64,000 nucleotides of DNA from Microbacterium trichothecenolyticum (GCF_000956465.1 NZ_JYJA01000023.1:1-64000), one strand, 5' to 3'. Counted from the first letter of the stretch, positions 9,162-16,932 are shown. A program made the numbers and translations. The notes: generated by a model not told the origin, from the sequence alone.

Positions 9162-10616
9162 GTGACCAACACCGTGCCCAAGATCCTCATCGTCGGTGGC
9201 GGATACGCAGGCTTCTACACGGCCTGGAAGCTCGAGAAGCATCTGCGCAAGGGTGAAGCGGACGTGACGATCGTCGACCCGCTGCCCTACATGACGTACC
9301 AGCCGTTCCTCCCCGAGGTCGCCGCCGGCTCGATCGAAGCCCGCCACTCGGTGGTCGCACTGCGTCGTCACCTCAAGAAGACCAACGTCGTGGCCGCCAA
9401 GGTGACCGGCATCAACCACGCGAACAAGGTCGCGACGATCACGCCGATCGCCGGCGAGCCGTACGAGTTCGAGTACGACCAGATCGTCGTCACCGCGGGT
9501 GCCGTCTCGCGCACCTTCCCGATCCCCGGGATCGCGGACAACGCGATCGGCCTGAAGACGATCGAAGAGGCTGTCGCGATCCGCGACAAGCTGATGTCGA
9601 ACTTCGACAAGGCGTCGACCCTGCCCGCCGGTCCCGAACGCGACCGTCTGCTGACCGTCGTCGTCGTCGGCGGCGGCTTCGCGGGCATCGAGGTGTTCGC
9701 CGAGCTGCGCTCGCTCGCCTCCTCGCTGGTCAAGAGCTACCCGCAGCTGACCTTCGACGACACGCACTTCCACCTCATCGAGGCGATGGGGCGCATCATG
9801 CCCGAGGTGTCGCTGAAGACGAGCGAGTGGGTGCTCAAGAACCTCGCGAAGCGCGGCGCCTCGGTGCACCTCGACACGCAGGTGACCGGTGCCGTCGGCG
9901 GCAACATCGAGCTGTCGACCGGCGAGACCATCCCGAGCGACCTCATCATCTGGACGGCCGGCGTCATGGCGAACCCCACCGTGGTGCGTGGCGGCGACCT
10001 GCCCGTCGAGGAGCGCGGTCGCATCCGCACCCGCGCGGACCTCCGTGTCGGCACCGAGGACGAGGTCGTCGAGGGCGCCTGGGCCGCCGGCGACGTCTCG
10101 GCCGTGCCCGACCTCACAGGCGGCGGTGTGGGCGGCTACTGCGTGCCCAACGCCCAGCACGCGGTGCGTCAGGCGAAGCTCCTCGCGAAGAACCTCGTCG
10201 CGGTCCTGCGCGGCGAGCTGCCCCGCGAGTACATCCACAAGAACCTCGGCGCTGTCGCGGGCCTCGGCCTCTGGGTCGGCGTGTTCCAGTCCGGCAACAT
10301 CGCCCTCAAGGGCTGGATCGCGTGGCTCGCCCACCGCGGTTACCACGGCCTGGCCATGCCATCGTGGGAGCGCAAGTGGCGCGTGCTGTGGGGCTGGTGG
10401 AACAACTTCTGGCTCGGCCGCGACATGGTGAACCTGTCGACCGTCCAGAACCCGCGCTACGTCTTCGAAGAGTTCGCCGCGCGCCCGCGACCGCCGCAGC
10501 CGGTCGAGGCGCCCGCCGACACGGCTGCTCCCGCGGCCGCGCCGGCCAAGAAGGCGCCCGCGCGCAAGGCTCCGGCGAAGGTCGCGGCCGACGCCGAGAA
10601 GGTCGCCGCGAACTGA
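9162..10616 (+). CDS. ndh: Type II NADH dehydrogenase (NDH-2)
   Basis: Single-subunit, non-proton-pumping NADH:quinone oxidoreductase on the inner membrane face; 484 residues. The FAD Rossmann motif ILIVGGGYAGFYTAW is at residues 8-22, the NADH motif TVVVVGGGFAGIEV near 166, and WAAGDVSAVPD marks the second FAD contact. The C-terminal amphipathic region (WIAWLAHRGYHGLAMPSWERKW) is the usual NDH-2 membrane-contact area, followed by an Ala/Lys/Pro-rich tail from about residue 445. GTG 9162 has AGGAGG at 9143-9148. A strong hairpin follows the stop. Confidence 0.93.
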   Translation: MTNTVPKILIVGGGYAGFYTAWKLEKHLRKGEADVTIVDPLPYMTYQPFLPEVAAGSIEARHSVVALRRHLKKTNVVAAKVTGINHANKVATITPIAGEPYEFEYDQIVVTAGAVSRTFPIPGIADNAIGLKTIEEAVAIRDKLMSNFDKASTLPAGPERDRLLTVVVVGGGFAGIEVFAELRSLASSLVKSYPQLTFDDTHFHLIEAMGRIMPEVSLKTSEWVLKNLAKRGASVHLDTQVTGAVGGNIELSTGETIPSDLIIWTAGVMANPTVVRGGDLPVEERGRIRTRADLRVGTEDEVVEGAWAAGDVSAVPDLTGGGVGGYCVPNAQHAVRQAKLLAKNLVAVLRGELPREYIHKNLGAVAGLGLWVGVFQSGNIALKGWIAWLAHRGYHGLAMPSWERKWRVLWGWWNNFWLGRDMVNLSTVQNPRYVFEEFAARPRPPQPVEAPADTAAPAAAPAKKAPARKAPAKVAADAEKVAAN

Positions 10617-10627
10617 CGTCGAACGCC

Positions 10628-10669
10628 GGATGCCGCAGGCTCGTCTGAGAAGATGAGCCTGCGGCATCC
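10628..10669 (+). terminator. Intrinsic terminator hairpin after ndh
   Basis: A perfect 15-bp stem, GGATGCCGCAGGCTC (10628-10642) with GAGCCTGCGGCATCC (10655-10669), around a 12-base loop. No T-run follows. It separates ndh from the tRNA gene. Confidence 0.75.
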
Positions 10670-10692
10670 GCGTTCCCGGCGGCACGCGACCC

Positions 10693-10765
10693 GCCCCCGT
10701 AGCCCAACGGCAGAGGCAGGCGACTTAAACTCGCTCAAGTGTGGGTTCGAATCCCACCGGGGGTA
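10693..10765 (+). tRNA. tRNA with anticodon UAA (Leu), short variable arm
   Basis: A 73-base cloverleaf: acceptor arm GCCCCCG with CGGGGGT, anticodon stem GGCGA/TCGCT with loop CTTAAAC (anticodon TAA at 10726-10728), T arm GTGGG-TTCGAAT-CCCAC, discriminator A73. CCA is not encoded. The variable region is only CAAGT (5 bases), a class I shape, whereas bacterial tRNA-Leu normally has a long class II variable arm. The D stem is weak, with one mismatch, and the first acceptor pair is G-U. The decoded codon UUA is very rare in this GC-rich DNA. A normal leucine tRNA, an odd isoacceptor and a degraded gene are all possible. Confidence 0.85.
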
Positions 10766-10835
10766 CTCCCGCCAGACCCTCGCGTTCCCCGAGAAGGCCC
10801 GCTAGCCTGGGCAAAACCGGCAAGGGGATTCCGGC

Positions 10836-11000
10836 ATGAGCGGGCACAGCGCGGACAGGCAGGGCGAGGCCGCCACGAGCGCACCGAAGAACACCTGGGG
10901 GTGGAAGTTCACGGCGCTGTTCATGGGCGCCCCGCCGATCGCGGTCTACGGCGCTGAATCCGACGTCGAGCAGGAGCGCGCCGCGAGGGCGAAGGACTGA
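10836..11000 (+). CDS. Small hypothetical protein (54 residues)
   Basis: ATG 10836 to TGA 11000. The product is a polar N-terminus (MSGHSADRQGEAATSAPK), a Trp-containing amphipathic middle (NTWGWKFTALFMGAPPIAVYG) and an acidic/basic C-terminus. A purine-rich AAGGGGA sits 9 bases before the ATG. TAGCCT at 10803-10808 may be the -10 box. It lies between the tRNA and the D-threonine-aldolase-like gene. I do not recognise the family; the reading frame and ribosome site are the only support. Confidence 0.55.
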   Translation: MSGHSADRQGEAATSAPKNTWGWKFTALFMGAPPIAVYGAESDVEQERAARAKD

Positions 11001-11085
11001 CCCCAGGACAACGTGGCCCGATCGCCTGCGAACGGCCTTCCACATGCGGTCATCGGAACCGCTCCCAGCGCTCTAGGCTGGGGCG

Positions 11086-11115
11086 ATGTGCACGCACCCG
11101 AAGCGAGCCGTATGA
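11086..11115 (+). other. Possible leaderless upstream peptide (MCTHPKRAV)
   Basis: TAGGCT (11074-11079) is followed after 6 bases by an ATG opening a 9-codon frame that ends in TGA overlapping the main ATG at 11112 (ATGA). The geometry is that of a leaderless uORF coupled to the downstream gene. Against it, a GTG at 11088 is in frame with the downstream gene and could simply be its start. Confidence 0.3.
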
Positions 11116-12341
11116 GTCTCGATCTTCTGTCCACGCCCACGGCGACGAAGCCGTGGGACCACCCCGCGTCCTACTGGGACGCCATGAGCCATGCCCTGGC
11201 GGACGTGAGTGGCCCGGTCGCCGCCATCAGCGCCGAGGCGCTGCGTTACAACGCCCTCGATCTCGTGGTGCGCGCCGGCGGCGTGCCGATCCGCGTCGCC
11301 AGCAAGTCGGTCCGCGTGCGCGAGGTGCTGGACGCCGTCCTGGCTCTGCCCGGCTACCGGGGCATCCTCGCGTTCACCCTTCCGGAGGCGCTGTGGCTCG
11401 CCGAGACGATGGACGACATCGTGCTGGGCTACCCGACGGCCGACCGCGCCGCGATCGCCGCGCTGGCCGCCGACGAGGCCGCGGCGACGCGCATCACACT
11501 CATGGTCGACGACCTGGCGCAGCTCGACCTGGTCGACGCTGTCGCCGCACCCGGCGCGCGGCCCGAGATCCGCGTGGCGATCGACGCCGACGCCTCGTGG
11601 CGCGCGCCCGCCCTCGGGCACATCGGCGTGCTCCGCTCGCCCGTGCACGAGGCGGCTGAGGTGGCCGCGCTCGCGCGCTCGATCGCCGCCCGCCCCGGAT
11701 TCCGCCTCGTGGGCCTCATGATGTACGAAGCCCAGATCGCCGGCCAAGGCGATGCCACCGGATCCGGCGATGCCGTGATCCGGTGGATGCAGCGCCGGTC
11801 GGCCGCCGAACTCCTCGATCGGCGCGGCGCCATCGTCGCGTCGTTGCGCGACATCGCCCCGCTCGAGTTCGTCAACGGCGGCGGGACCGGATCCCTCGAG
11901 CTCACGGCATCCGATCAGGCGGTCACCGAGGTCACCGCCGGCAGCGGCCTGCTCGCCGGCCACCTGTTCGACGGCTACCGCGCATTCCATCCCGCGCCGG
12001 CAGCGGCCTTCGCGCTGGAGGTCGTGCGCAAGCCGGCCCCCGATGTCGCGACCGTGCTCGGGGGCGGATGGATCGCCTCCGGCCCGGCACTCGAATCGCG
12101 TCAGCCCCGCGCCGTATGGCCCACCGGCCTGCGCATGGCGCCCCGCGAGGGCGCCGGCGAAGTGCAGACGCCGCTTCGCGGCGACGCCGCGCGCGGTCTC
12201 CGAGTGGGCGACCGGGTCTGGTTCCGGCATTCCAAGAGCGGCGAGCTCGCGGAGCGCGTGGACCGCTACCACCTCGTCGACGGCGACGCCAGGGCGGGGG
12301 AGGTGGCGACCTACCGCGGCGAGGGTAAGGCGTTCCTGTGA
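11112..12341 (+). CDS. D-threonine aldolase / fold-type III PLP amino-acid deaminase-aldolase
   Basis: The 409-residue protein belongs to the alanine racemase-like fold-type III PLP enzymes of the DSD1/D-threonine aldolase group. The N-terminal TIM barrel carries the PLP lysine at GVPIRVASKSVRV (Lys65); the C-terminal part has the aldolase/D-serine dehydratase pattern with LGGGWIASG and the RVGDRVWFRHSKSGELAERVDRYHLV block. Known relatives cleave D-threonine or dehydrate D-serine with a divalent metal. It overlaps the next gene by GTGA at 12338. The start could extend to GTG 11088. Exact substrate is not decidable. Confidence 0.85.
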   Translation: MSLDLLSTPTATKPWDHPASYWDAMSHALADVSGPVAAISAEALRYNALDLVVRAGGVPIRVASKSVRVREVLDAVLALPGYRGILAFTLPEALWLAETMDDIVLGYPTADRAAIAALAADEAAATRITLMVDDLAQLDLVDAVAAPGARPEIRVAIDADASWRAPALGHIGVLRSPVHEAAEVAALARSIAARPGFRLVGLMMYEAQIAGQGDATGSGDAVIRWMQRRSAAELLDRRGAIVASLRDIAPLEFVNGGGTGSLELTASDQAVTEVTAGSGLLAGHLFDGYRAFHPAPAAAFALEVVRKPAPDVATVLGGGWIASGPALESRQPRAVWPTGLRMAPREGAGEVQTPLRGDAARGLRVGDRVWFRHSKSGELAERVDRYHLVDGDARAGEVATYRGEGKAFL

Positions 12342-13651
12342 CCCGCCCGGGAGCAGTGTGGCGCAACTGGGGCCGCACGGAGTCGGTGCGGCCCCAGCGC
12401 ACGGAGTTCCCCCGTACGGTCGATGCGGTGCAGCGCGCCGTCGTCGCGGCGGCGGCGCAGCGGATGCCGATCAAGGCGGTCGGCGCCGGCCACAGCTTCA
12501 CCGGCATCGCGGTGGCGCCCGGCGCACTCCTCGAGCTCCGTGACCTCAGCGGGCTCGTATCGGTCGACGTCGACCGCGCCCAGGTGACGCTCCTCGCGGG
12601 CACGCGCCTGCACGAGGTCCCATCGCTCCTCGCGCCGTTCGGCCTCGCCATGGAGAACCTCGGCGACATCGACCGCCAGTCCATCGCAGGCGCGATCTCG
12701 ACGGGCACGCACGGCACGGGGGAGCGCTTCACCGGCATCGCGGGCCAGGTGGTCGGCGCAAAGCTGGTGACGGCCTCGGGCGACCTCTTCACCGTGAGCG
12801 AGGACGAGAATCCGGAACTCGTGCCGGCAGTGGCGCTCGGGCTCGGCGCACTCGGCATCCTCGTCGAGGTGACGATCCAGTGCGTGCCCGCCTTCGTGCT
12901 GCACGCGGTCGAGCAGTCCGAAGACCTCGAAGAGGTCCTCGGCGGCTTCGACGAGCGCGCGGCGGCCGCCGATCACTTCGAGTTCTACTGGTTCCCGCAC
13001 ACCGACCGCGCGATGACCAAGACCAATACACGGCTCCCCGAGAGCGCGCCACGGCATCCGCTGCCCGCCGTGGGCAAGTGGATCGACGACACCCTCGTCG
13101 GCACGGGCGTCCACCAGGTCGCGTGCGCGGCCGGCGCGGCGATCCCGGCGCTCGTGCCGCCGATCAATCGGCTCTCGGCGAAGATCTGGGGGAATCGGGA
13201 ATTCACGGATGCCTCGGCCCGCGTCTTCGCGACGAACCGGTCCGTGCGATTCCGCGAGATGGAGTACGCGGTACCCGTCGAGAACCTGAAGCCGGCGTTC
13301 GAGGCGATGCGCGCACTCGTCGACGAGCGCGGCTGGCGGATCGGGTTCCCCATCGAGGTGCGGGTCGCGGCGGCCGACGACCGCTGGCTCTCGACGGCTC
13401 ACGGCCGCGACTCGGGCTACATCGCGGTGCACCGGTACTGGCGCGAGGACCCGACCGAGTACTTCGAGGCGGTCGAAGAGATCATGCTCGGCTTCGACGG
13501 CCGGCCGCACTGGGGCAAGATGCACACCCTCGGCGCCGACGCCCTGCGGTCGCGCTACCCCCGGTTCGACGACTTCGTGGCTCTGCGCGACCGCCTCGAC
13601 CCGGAGCGGCTGTTCCGCAACGCGTACCTCGATCGCGTGCTCGGTGGGTAA
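12338..13651 (+). CDS. FAD-linked oxidase, D-arabinono-1,4-lactone oxidase family
   Basis: A 437-residue VAO-type flavoprotein. The FAD domain includes AVGAGHSFTG, where His52 is the usual covalent FAD attachment site, and MENLGDIDRQSIAGAISTGTHGTG. The C-terminal ALO domain ends with GRPHWGKMHTL, containing the HWGK hallmark of sugar-lactone oxidases. Such enzymes oxidise aldonolactones or alditols with O2 or another acceptor. The GTG start overlaps the stop of the PLP enzyme, so the two are made together; no pathway uniting them is established to my knowledge. Confidence 0.88.
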   Translation: MTRPGAVWRNWGRTESVRPQRTEFPRTVDAVQRAVVAAAAQRMPIKAVGAGHSFTGIAVAPGALLELRDLSGLVSVDVDRAQVTLLAGTRLHEVPSLLAPFGLAMENLGDIDRQSIAGAISTGTHGTGERFTGIAGQVVGAKLVTASGDLFTVSEDENPELVPAVALGLGALGILVEVTIQCVPAFVLHAVEQSEDLEEVLGGFDERAAAADHFEFYWFPHTDRAMTKTNTRLPESAPRHPLPAVGKWIDDTLVGTGVHQVACAAGAAIPALVPPINRLSAKIWGNREFTDASARVFATNRSVRFREMEYAVPVENLKPAFEAMRALVDERGWRIGFPIEVRVAAADDRWLSTAHGRDSGYIAVHRYWREDPTEYFEAVEEIMLGFDGRPHWGKMHTLGADALRSRYPRFDDFVALRDRLDPERLFRNAYLDRVLGG

Positions 13652-13733
13652 CGGCTGAGAGTCGGGGAATACCCCACGTGCGAGGGGGTTTCTCGTCGGT
13701 AGGATGAGGGCACTATCGAACGGAGCCTCGGCA

Positions 13734-14300
13734 ATGGAATGGCTGATCCCAGTCCTCATCGTGTTGGCGCTCGTCGTCATCGTCGGCATCTATCTCTGGG
13801 CGACGTACAACTCGCTCGTCCAGCTGAATGTGCGGGTGGACGAGGCGTGGAGCGACATCACGGTGCAGCTCAAGCGACGCGCGGATCTGCTGCCGAACCT
13901 CATCGAGGCCGTCAAGGGCTACGCGGCTCATGAGAAGGCGGTGTTCGAGAACGTGACCAGGGCCCGCGCAGAGACGCTGTCGGCGTCGGGCCCCGCTGAG
14001 GCGGGCGTCGCCGAGGGACATCTGCAGCAGGCGCTGAAGTCGCTGTTCGCGGTGGCCGAGGCCTATCCGCAGCTGCAGGCGAGCCAGAACTTCTTGCAGC
14101 TGCAGCAGTCGATCGTCGACACGGAAGACAAGATCCAGGCCTCGCGCCGGTTCTACAACGGCGGCGTCCGCGAGCTCAACACGAAGATCAAGGTCTTCCC
14201 GAACAACCTGTTCGCGCGCAACCTGGGATTCCATGAGCGCGAGTTCTTCGAGGTGATCGACGGCGCCGCGATCTCGGAGCCCCCGCGCGTTCAGTTCTGA
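13734..14300 (+). CDS. LemA family protein
   Basis: 188 residues. One N-terminal transmembrane helix (about 3-23) precedes the LemA helical bundle: SLVQLNVRVDEAWSDITVQLKRRADLLPNLIEAVKGYA, then a heptad-rich region and IVDTEDKIQASRRFYNGGVRELNT, ending in FFEV. ATG 13734 was preferred over the in-frame 13704 because GGAG precedes it and the helix starts directly. LemA proteins are membrane-associated with unclear function and are often next to TPM-domain or M48 protease genes; neither is found here. Confidence 0.9.
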   Translation: MEWLIPVLIVLALVVIVGIYLWATYNSLVQLNVRVDEAWSDITVQLKRRADLLPNLIEAVKGYAAHEKAVFENVTRARAETLSASGPAEAGVAEGHLQQALKSLFAVAEAYPQLQASQNFLQLQQSIVDTEDKIQASRRFYNGGVRELNTKIKVFPNNLFARNLGFHEREFFEVIDGAAISEPPRVQF

Positions 14301-14336
14301 GTCGGGGCCGGGTCAATGCGACGAGGCAGCGTTGAT

Positions 14337-14380
14337 GCGGTTCGATTCAAGGTTGAGCGAGCGGAGCGGGTCGAAACCGC
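14337..14380. repeat. REP-like palindromic element
   Basis: GCGGTTCGA (14337-14345) and TCGAAACCGC (14371-14380) are inverse complements apart from one extra base, around a core containing GGTTGAGCGAGCGGAGCGGG. The wording TTGAGCGAGCG-AGC-TCGAAAC resembles intergenic repeats I recall from Microbacteriaceae. Only one copy was seen in this window. Confidence 0.35.
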
Positions 14381-14387
14381 GTGACGC

Positions 14388-14408
14388 ACGTCGGACGTCG
14401 GACGTCGG
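14388..14408. repeat. Three tandem ACGTCGG heptamers
   Basis: ACGTCGG is repeated exactly three times, ending 3 bases before TAGCGT (14412-14417), the likely -10 box of the gene starting at 14424. The repeat therefore covers the spacer and the near part of the -35 region. Confidence 0.75.
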
Positions 14409-14423
14409 CGATAGCGTCGGGAC

Positions 14424-15518
14424 ATGGTCCATCGGCTGAGCCGCGAGCAGGCGCGCCGCGTCGCGCTGCGCGGGCAGCTTCTGACGGCTGAGAGGCCGGC
14501 GGGGATCGTCGAGACGATCGACGCGCTCACCGTGGTGAACATCGAGCCGACCGCCGCGATCGCGCCCAGTGCCGACCTCATCCTGTGGAGCCGGCTCGGG
14601 TGGCCCTATCAGCCTGCCGACCTGGTGCGTCTGTGCGAAGAGGACCGGGCGGTGTTCGAATGGGGCGGCTTCTACCGCGCCATGACCGACCTCGCCCTGC
14701 TCATCCCCGAGATGCGGCGCCGACCCGAATCCGCGCAGGCGCGCGAGTGGCTCGCGGCGAACGAGGCCTTCCGGCGCGAGGTCCTCGCGCGACTTCGTGC
14801 CGAGGGGCCGCTGCGGGCGTCCGACATCCCCGACGCCGCGCAGGTGTCGTGGCGTTCGTCAGGCTGGACGAACAACCGCAACTCGATGCAGCTCCTCGAG
14901 ATGCTGGTGCTGTGCGGCGATGTGGCCGTGTCGTCGCGAGATGCCCGGGGCCGCTTGTTCGACGTGGCCGATCGCGTGTACCCGAGGGAAGTGCCGCATC
15001 TGACCGACGAGGACGCCGGGCGCGAGCGCGCAGAGCGTCGGCTCGCGTCGCTCGGGATCGCGAGGGTGAAGGGCATCGCCCAGCCGTTCGAACCGATCGA
15101 CGTCGGTGAGATCGGCGAACAAGCCGTCGTCGACGGGGTCGACGGCGTCTGGCGCGTCGACGCGGACGCCCTGGCCGCGGCCGACGTCTTCGTGGGGCGC
15201 ACCGCACTGCTGTCGCCGTTCGACCGTCTCGTGTTCGATCGGCGGCGGCTCGAAGAGCTCTTCGGCTACGAGTACCTGCTGGAGATGTACAAGCCGGCTG
15301 CGAAGCGGCGGTGGGGCTATTTCGCGCTGCCGATCCTTCACGGCGACCGCTTCGTCGGAAAGCTCGACGCCAAAGCCGACCGCCGGGCGGGCCTGCTCCG
15401 CGTGCATGCCGTGCACGAAGACGAGCCGTTCACCGACGAGGTCAGAGAGTCCGTGGACGCCGAGATCCAGGACCTCGCCCGCTGGCTCGGGCTCGAGGTG
15501 GTCGGTCCGGGCGCCTGA
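14424..15518 (+). CDS. YcaQ/AlkX-like winged-helix protein lacking the catalytic pair
   Basis: A 364-residue member of the HTH_42 (DUF1006) superfamily that includes the AlkZ and YcaQ/AlkX DNA glycosylases. It shares REQARRVALRGQ at the start, the WRSSGWTNNRNSMQLLEMLVLCGDV winged helix, the LLSPFDRLVFDRRRLEELFGYEYLLEMYKPAAKRRWGYFALPIL block and KLDAKADRR. At the catalytic position the neighbour has Gln-x-Asp while this protein has Thr36-Val-Val38. It may be a non-catalytic DNA-binding paralogue. ATG 14424 follows TAGCGT by 6 bases, a leaderless-type start. Confidence 0.85.
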   Translation: MVHRLSREQARRVALRGQLLTAERPAGIVETIDALTVVNIEPTAAIAPSADLILWSRLGWPYQPADLVRLCEEDRAVFEWGGFYRAMTDLALLIPEMRRRPESAQAREWLAANEAFRREVLARLRAEGPLRASDIPDAAQVSWRSSGWTNNRNSMQLLEMLVLCGDVAVSSRDARGRLFDVADRVYPREVPHLTDEDAGRERAERRLASLGIARVKGIAQPFEPIDVGEIGEQAVVDGVDGVWRVDADALAAADVFVGRTALLSPFDRLVFDRRRLEELFGYEYLLEMYKPAAKRRWGYFALPILHGDRFVGKLDAKADRRAGLLRVHAVHEDEPFTDEVRESVDAEIQDLARWLGLEVVGPGA

Positions 15519-15536
15519 GTCCGGTCGATCGCCGGA

Positions 15537-16847
15537 TCAGCCCGCGAGCGCCTCGACGTCGAGGTCTCGTGCGCCTGCGACGGGCTCGTCCGGGGCGAGC
15601 GGCACCGGCTCCGCTGGACGCGCCTCGTGACGCGTCGCCTCGGGCAGGACCCGGGCGAGGTCGTCGGTGGCATCGCCCCAGCGTGAGACGGAGAGGGACT
15701 CGAGGCCCTGCCAGGCTGCGGCGAGCCGGAGTTCGTCGGCGAGGCGAGGCGCAGCATCGGGAGGCCCGCCGTGCTCCCACCACGCGGACTGCACGAGCAG
15801 TCTCGAGGCGGCGCGGTCGGCTTTCAGATCGACGCGGCCGACGATGTCGTCGCCGATGAGCACGGGCAGCGAGTAGTACCCGAACCGGCGACGCGATGCC
15901 GGTGTGTAGATCTCGATGCGGTACTCGAAGTCGAAGAGCCGCTCGGCACGATCGCGGAACCACACGACCGGGTCGAAGGGCGTCAGGATCGCGGCGGCGT
16001 CGACTTTGCGGGGCACGACGGCGTCGGCGTGCAGCCACGCCTTGGCCGGGCGACCGGCGGTCGTCCACCCTTCGACGGTGATCGGGTGCAGTTCGCCGGC
16101 GTCGACCAGGTCGCCCAGGGCGGTCGTCACGGCCTTGCGGTCGGCGATACGCCAGTAGTCGGCGATGTCGGCGGCGGTCGCGACCCCGTACGCGCGCGCC
16201 GCGCGACGGGTGAGCTCGTGCACCGCGTCATCACGGGGGACCGGCGCCTCCAGCACGTGGCGTGGGATCACCTGTTCGGCGAGGCCGTACCGTCGCTCGA
16301 AGCCGCGACGGCCGGCGATCGCCACCTCGCCGAACATCCAGAGATATTCGAGGGCCTGCTTGACGACGTCCCAGTCCCACCAGGGGCCGCGCGCGCTCTC
16401 CTTGGCGTCGTGCTCGATCTGCGCCGGGCGAAGCGGACCGCGATCGGCGAGCTCGGCGCGCACCCAGTCGACGATGTCGCGGTTCGCGTCGAACCAGCCA
16501 CCGGGCTTGCCGTACTTCGCACGCAAGGCCTGCATGCGGAAATCGAACAGTCCCCAGTCTTCGGCCGGGATGAAGGCGGCGACGTGAGCCCAATACTCGA
16601 CGTAGGGTGAGCGCCGCGCGAACAGCAGGCGGTCGAGCGCGGCGGTGTCATAGGCGCCGACGCGCGAGAACAACGGCATGTAGTGGGAACGGGCGAAGAC
16701 GTTGACCGAGTCGATCTGAAGCGTCGCCATGCGTGCCAGTGCGCCGTTCAGCTGCCGGGTGCCGGCGGCGGTGGGTCGGGGTCGCCCGAACCCCTGGGCG
16801 GCGAGAGCCACGCGGCGCGCCTCCGCGGCGCTGAGTGAGGACTTCAC
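15537..16847 (-). CDS. YcaQ/AlkX-type DNA glycosylase, interstrand-crosslink repair family
   Basis: A 436-residue HTH_42 protein. ATLQIDSVNVFARSHYMPLFSR (residues 41-62) carries the Gln44-x-Asp46 catalytic motif described for E. coli YcaQ (AlkX), which unhooks nitrogen-mustard-type crosslinks and alkylated bases. WWDWDVVKQALEYLWMFGEVAI forms the winged helix; LTPFDPVVWFRDRAERLFDFEYRIEIY and VDLKADR match the conserved C-terminal half. GTG 16847 was chosen because TACGCT lies 7 bases upstream and the start then aligns with the paralogue at 14424; ATG 16877 is the alternative. It converges on that paralogue with an 18-base gap. Confidence 0.88.
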   Translation of the reverse strand: MKSSLSAAEARRVALAAQGFGRPRPTAAGTRQLNGALARMATLQIDSVNVFARSHYMPLFSRVGAYDTAALDRLLFARRSPYVEYWAHVAAFIPAEDWGLFDFRMQALRAKYGKPGGWFDANRDIVDWVRAELADRGPLRPAQIEHDAKESARGPWWDWDVVKQALEYLWMFGEVAIAGRRGFERRYGLAEQVIPRHVLEAPVPRDDAVHELTRRAARAYGVATAADIADYWRIADRKAVTTALGDLVDAGELHPITVEGWTTAGRPAKAWLHADAVVPRKVDAAAILTPFDPVVWFRDRAERLFDFEYRIEIYTPASRRRFGYYSLPVLIGDDIVGRVDLKADRAASRLLVQSAWWEHGGPPDAAPRLADELRLAAAWQGLESLSVSRWGDATDDLARVLPEATRHEARPAEPVPLAPDEPVAGARDLDVEALAG

Positions 16848-16920
16848 GCGCGCCAGCGTAGCCCGGGGCGCGGACATCGCGCCGACCGCCGTTCATGACC
16901 GGCGCGGAATGCGACGCGCC

Positions 16921-16926
16921 TAGACT
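16921..16926 (+). promoter_or_regulatory. Leaderless-type -10 box TAGACT
   Basis: TAGACT is followed after 6 bases by ATG 16933, so transcription probably starts at or next to the start codon of the permease gene. Confidence 0.55.
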
Positions 16927-16932
16927 GGGTCA

